Below are positions 61,133-64,000 of a stretch of DNA of 64,000 bases, in pieces. This DNA comes from Paracoccus limosus (GTDB taxonomy: Bacteria > Pseudomonadota > Alphaproteobacteria > Rhodobacterales > Rhodobacteraceae): positions 1 through 64,000 of the forward strand of contig NZ_WMIF01000020.1 of NCBI RefSeq assembly GCF_009711185.1. The letters are read 5' to 3'. A model generated the notes under the pieces. That model saw only the letters and a program-made list of their open reading frames with translations, had not been told where the DNA came from and made no database searches. A program made the translations under genes and the position numbers. Every line of letters starts with the position of its first letter. Within the stretch, counting starts at the first letter, position 1.

Positions 61133-61990
61133 TCAGGCCCTTGCCTGCGCCCAGCTGGGCCATTCCACGGGTTCGCGCCCGATCAGCGCCGCCAGACGCT
61201 GCATCTCGTCGCCCAGCTCCTGCGTCAGCCGCTTGCGGGTGTCGGGGCTCATGGCGGGCACCTCCTGACGCACATCGACGCGGTTGGCATCCAGCAGCTT
61301 GCGCACCGGCCCCAGTTTCTTGACCCGCATCAGCTGTTCCTCAAGCCCCATGCGCCGCATCCGGTCGCCCTGCGCGCGCAGCAGGTTGCGCAGCCATGGC
61401 AGGCGGGCGCGGTCGCTTTCGTTGCGGCGCTCGGACAACAGGCCCGTGGTGAATTCCGGGTCGATGCCAAGGAACTCATAGACCCGGCGGGCCTGCCCGG
61501 CGGGGTCGGCCTTGATGTTTTCGGCCAGCATCACCTGCACCTGTCCGGCCGGGAACACATCCAGCCAGCGCGACAGATGTGTGCCATAGCGCGACTGGTC
61601 CAGATAGGAGGGGTTGTTGGCCAGCCCCTCCTCGAACGAGAGATTGGGGATATGGCCCTTGATCACCTCATGCAGGTGATTGGAATAGGCGCGTTCCACC
61701 GGGTCGCGCAGCAGCAGCAGGATCTTCATCTGCGGATCATAGGCCCGCACCCGTTCGGGCGTGCGCGGGTCGTGGAAATAGGACGGCGAATTTTCGAAAT
61801 GCACGGTCGCCGGGCTGGCCTCGTCAAAAAGCGATTCATACCAGCGATAACCGCGGTCGTAGTAATAGCTGAAGAAATCCAGCTCTTTCTCGCGGGCGAC
61901 GGCGGCCTGCGGATGCGCGGCCAGCACCGCATGGATCCAGGAAGATGCGCATTTCTGCGCGCCGATCCCGATGGCAGTGGGCTTGGGCAT
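61133..61990 (-). CDS. Sulfotransferase (PAPS-dependent, NDST-like)
   Basis: A 285-residue sulfotransferase of the Sulfotransfer_1 type. The 5'-phosphosulfate loop is IGIGAQKCASSWIHAVLAAH, and the 3'-phosphate motif is LLLLRDPVERAYSNHLHEV. In between is YFHDPRTPERVRAYDP. A segment PSYLDQSRYGTHLSRWLDVF resembles heparan sulfate or lipid sulfotransferases. It transfers sulfate from PAPS to an acceptor, here probably a sugar of the polysaccharide made by this cluster. The ATG at 61990 is preceded by GGAG. It lies between the second sulfotransferase (28 bp) and the flippase (3 bp). Confidence 0.85.
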   Translation of the reverse strand: MPKPTAIGIGAQKCASSWIHAVLAAHPQAAVAREKELDFFSYYYDRGYRWYESLFDEASPATVHFENSPSYFHDPRTPERVRAYDPQMKILLLLRDPVERAYSNHLHEVIKGHIPNLSFEEGLANNPSYLDQSRYGTHLSRWLDVFPAGQVQVMLAENIKADPAGQARRVYEFLGIDPEFTTGLLSERRNESDRARLPWLRNLLRAQGDRMRRMGLEEQLMRVKKLGPVRKLLDANRVDVRQEVPAMSPDTRKRLTQELGDEMQRLAALIGREPVEWPSWAQARA

Positions 61991-62018
61991 GGCGAAACTC
62001 CGTAACTCTTGAAGGCGA

Positions 62019-62870
62019 TCAGGCGAACTTGCGGCGCGCGGCCTCATAGATCGCCGTATCGGCGGCGCAGGCGGCCTCAAGGCGGGCGCGCTGACCGGCG
62101 GTTAGCGTGATCCGCGGCCAGGCGGCCTGATTGTAGCGGTGGACCTGCGGCTTGGTGCCGAAGGTATCGGCAAAGCGGTTCAGGAAACCGGGCAGGTCAT
62201 CAAGGAACCCCATGACGCTGATGTCCTCCAGCCGGGACAACGCGCGCGTCAGCACCTCGGGTTCCTCTGCGGCGGAAACCACGTTCTGCCCGCCCAGATA
62301 GCGCAGGAAGACCGTGGCGTGGCTGCGGCCGATCGGACCGTCCAGCCAGGCCTCGACATCGGGGCTGCAATAGCCGTTGCCGGCCATCATGGCGAAATTC
62401 GACAGCGCCCGCGACACCGGCTCGCGCATCAGCGAGACGATGCGATAGCGTTCGCCGAAATGCCGCCGGGCCAGCGGCGAATACAGCACATGACCATGGA
62501 TCAGCTGCGCGCCTGCGGCCATATGCGCCAGCATCAGCTGCTCGCGCAGGGCAAAGGTCAAGTGGCCATGCTCCAGATCCTCGTGGCAGAGCGCCTCTTG
62601 ATCGCGGTCAAAAGCCATGATCGCCGCCGCCCGCCGGGTCGAGACCGCGTCCAGCACGGCGACCGTCTTGTGCAGCGGCACGGTGCTGTAAAGCGCCTCA
62701 GAGAGCGAGGTGCCGCCGCATTTGGGCAGGTGCAGGAACAGGCAGGGGTGGCGCAGCCCGCCGGCCATCGCCCGGGTCCGCCCGGAATAGATGCGCAGCC
62801 GGCGGACGGTGCGCGGGTTCAGCAGTTGACGCGGCGCGCGCGCCTTGGCTTCGGAGGGGGTCTCGGCCAT
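62019..62870 (-). CDS. Sulfotransferase family 2 protein
   Basis: A 283-residue protein of the Sulfotransfer_2 family. The PAPS loop is FLHLPKCGGTSLSEAL, and the second phosphate-binding segment is SLMREPVSRALSNF. A basic N-terminal tail (NPRTVRRLRIYSGRTR) precedes the fold. Unlike its neighbour it resembles carbohydrate 2-O-sulfotransferases. Its distinct motif set suggests a second acceptor site or position. The ATG at 62870 follows GAGGGAC, 10 bp after the Wzz-like gene stop. Confidence 0.82.
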   Translation of the reverse strand: MAETPSEAKARAPRQLLNPRTVRRLRIYSGRTRAMAGGLRHPCLFLHLPKCGGTSLSEALYSTVPLHKTVAVLDAVSTRRAAAIMAFDRDQEALCHEDLEHGHLTFALREQLMLAHMAAGAQLIHGHVLYSPLARRHFGERYRIVSLMREPVSRALSNFAMMAGNGYCSPDVEAWLDGPIGRSHATVFLRYLGGQNVVSAAEEPEVLTRALSRLEDISVMGFLDDLPGFLNRFADTFGTKPQVHRYNQAAWPRITLTAGQRARLEAACAADTAIYEAARRKFA

Positions 62871-62880
62871 GGCTTGTCCC

Positions 62881-64000
62881 TCAGACCAGCTTGGGGCGCT
62901 GGGCGGGGTCGTGACGGCGCAAGCGGCGCGGCCCCACCTCGGTCAGGAACACGCCCGCCAGCCGTTTGCCCACCGGCTCGTTGCGGTCAAGGATCTGCTC
63001 CAGCAGGTTCAGCGACACCTTGCCAAAGGGCAGGGCCAGCAACACGCGGGTGACCTGCGCCTCGGCGATGATCTCGTCCACCGTGGCCGACAGCGCCGGG
63101 CCGTCGATGATCACGATTTCGCCCTGCGCCTGACGCGCGGCCAAAAGCGCGCGCACCGCCGCCGAATAGGCCGCCGGATCGACCGGGCGGTCGGCGCTGG
63201 CCAGCGCGACGGTCAGGTTTTCCGAAGGCGTGGCCAGATCCATCACCGGGTTCAGCACCTGCACATCGCCCAGACGCGGGCGCACCAGTGCGCCCAGACG
63301 GCGGCCCAGCGGATCGCCATCGACCAGCAGCACCTTTTCGCCATGGCTGGCGACAAAGGCGGCAAGGCTGGCGGTCAGCATGGCGCGGCTGGCCTCGTCG
63401 CGGGGCGAGGTGACCAGCGTGGCGCCCTTGCCATGGCGCAAGGCGACGCCGGCGCGGCGCAGGCTTTCATAGAACTCGCGCCCTTCGGCCGAGGTGACGC
63501 GGGCCAGCACGCCCGGCTCGGCCAGCGCGGCCGGGGCAAAGGGCTTGGGCGGCACCGCGCCCAGATAGGTCACGCCCAGCCGCTCGCGCAGGGTCTGGGC
63601 GCTGCGGATGCGGTCGTCGGTCTGCGCGCGCACAAAGACCCAGGCCATCGCCAGCAGCAGGCCGCCGATCATGCCGCTGGCCAGCACCAGCACCAGCGGC
63701 GGGTTCGCGGGCGAGGTCGGCGGCACGGCATCGTCGATCACACGGGTGTCGCTGACGATATACAGGTCCTGGCTCTGGTTGCGCTGCAACTGCTCCATCA
63801 CCCGGCGCTGCTGTTCCTTGACGGCATCGGATTCGCGCTGCAGGTTGCCCAGCTCGATCTGGGTCGCGGCAATCTGCGACAGCTCGGCCTGCAGATCGGC
63901 ATGGCGGGCGTCCAGCTTGGCAAGGTTCGCCTCGGCCACCTCTTTCGAGGCCTCGGCCGCCTCTTTCATGTTGCTCAGCTCGGCCATGAGCTGCTGCGCC
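62881..64000 (-). CDS. Wzz/Wzc-like polysaccharide co-polymerase with degenerate kinase domain (partial)
   Basis: The 5' end lies beyond the window edge. The visible part of about 373 residues begins in a coiled-coil, then a proline-rich segment and a membrane helix (VLVLASGMIGGLLLAMAWVF), then a cytoplasmic domain like the BY-kinases that control chain length. There the Walker A loop is replaced by LVTSPRDEASRAMLTASLA, with no GK[ST]. Walker A' (VLLVDGDP) and Walker B (IVIIDGPA) remain recognisable. The C-terminus (RRLRRHDPAQRPKLV) lacks the tyrosine cluster. It probably sets chain length without kinase activity. Confidence 0.85.
   Translation of the reverse strand, partial: AQQLMAELSNMKEAAEASKEVAEANLAKLDARHADLQAELSQIAATQIELGNLQRESDAVKEQQRRVMEQLQRNQSQDLYIVSDTRVIDDAVPPTSPANPPLVLVLASGMIGGLLLAMAWVFVRAQTDDRIRSAQTLRERLGVTYLGAVPPKPFAPAALAEPGVLARVTSAEGREFYESLRRAGVALRHGKGATLVTSPRDEASRAMLTASLAAFVASHGEKVLLVDGDPLGRRLGALVRPRLGDVQVLNPVMDLATPSENLTVALASADRPVDPAAYSAAVRALLAARQAQGEIVIIDGPALSATVDEIIAEAQVTRVLLALPFGKVSLNLLEQILDRNEPVGKRLAGVFLTEVGPRRLRRHDPAQRPKLV

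Overview
The window is high-GC chromosomal DNA from an alphaproteobacterium. It is most likely Rhodobacterales and Paracoccus-like. Support comes from a DUF1150 gene paired with an Hsp20 gene, aerobic cobaltochelatase genes cobS and cobT, a COX15-type heme A synthase, DUF1045 and DUF475 proteins, and frequent ATGA or TGATG overlaps between same-strand genes. The genus is an inference from gene content; no ribosomal RNA gene is present.

Layout. 1-312 has no recognisable gene but carries two strong palindromes. 313-7324 holds DUF1150/hsp20, a secreted protein, DUF465, purE-purK, cobC, a YbjN protein, and the coupled run proC / tRNA-binding protein / D-2-hydroxyacid dehydrogenase. 7371-11483 holds a PhnM-like protein that has lost its metal ligands, corA, a phosphonate-associated DUF1045 protein and DUF475. 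11529-18084 holds a proline-specific aminopeptidase and cobT/cobS. cobT and cobS are separated by an odd insert: glutaminase glsA, a decayed copy of the cobT 5' end, and a small Ala/Gly-rich membrane protein gene with a classic terminator. 18316-26763 holds a DUF808 membrane protein, an FAD-linked oxidase, an MTHFR-like protein, a lipoprotein hydrolase, a LytS/LytTR-type two-component system next to an orphan LuxR-type HTH gene, a secreted protein, and a gene broken by a 28-bp tandem duplication.

26885-38711 holds guaA, a ThiE-like protein, a TrmJ-like methylase, heme A synthase coupled to an M32 carboxypeptidase, and a minus-strand set of cytochrome P450, membrane hydrolase, M48 protease, VWA protein and a 54-codon membrane protein, followed by ppx. 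Two copies of an AT-rich intergenic inverted repeat lie here. 38708-47487 is the rlmE, frr-uppS-cdsA-dxr-rseP-bamA-skp block, which joins ribosome recycling, isoprenoid/undecaprenyl and phospholipid synthesis, and outer-membrane assembly. 47501-56936 holds a nucleoside hydrolase, a penicillin-acylase relative, a beta-hydroxyacid dehydrogenase, tRNA-Val(TAC), a TetR regulator, tRNA-Pro(TGG), a GNAT acetyltransferase, rpmA-rplU, miaB and a PhnA-domain protein.

57000-64000 is the end of an exopolysaccharide cluster, all on the minus strand. In transcription order it reads: a Wzz/Wzc-like protein with a degenerate kinase domain (cut by the window edge), two sulfotransferases, a flippase, and a GH16 glycanase with RTX repeats. 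It suggests a sulfated polysaccharide with its own trimming enzyme. No complete insertion sequence, prophage or CRISPR array was seen. The best candidates for something undescribed are the cobT/cobS insert, the PhnM-derived pseudoenzyme, the intergenic repeat family and the sulfated-polysaccharide locus.
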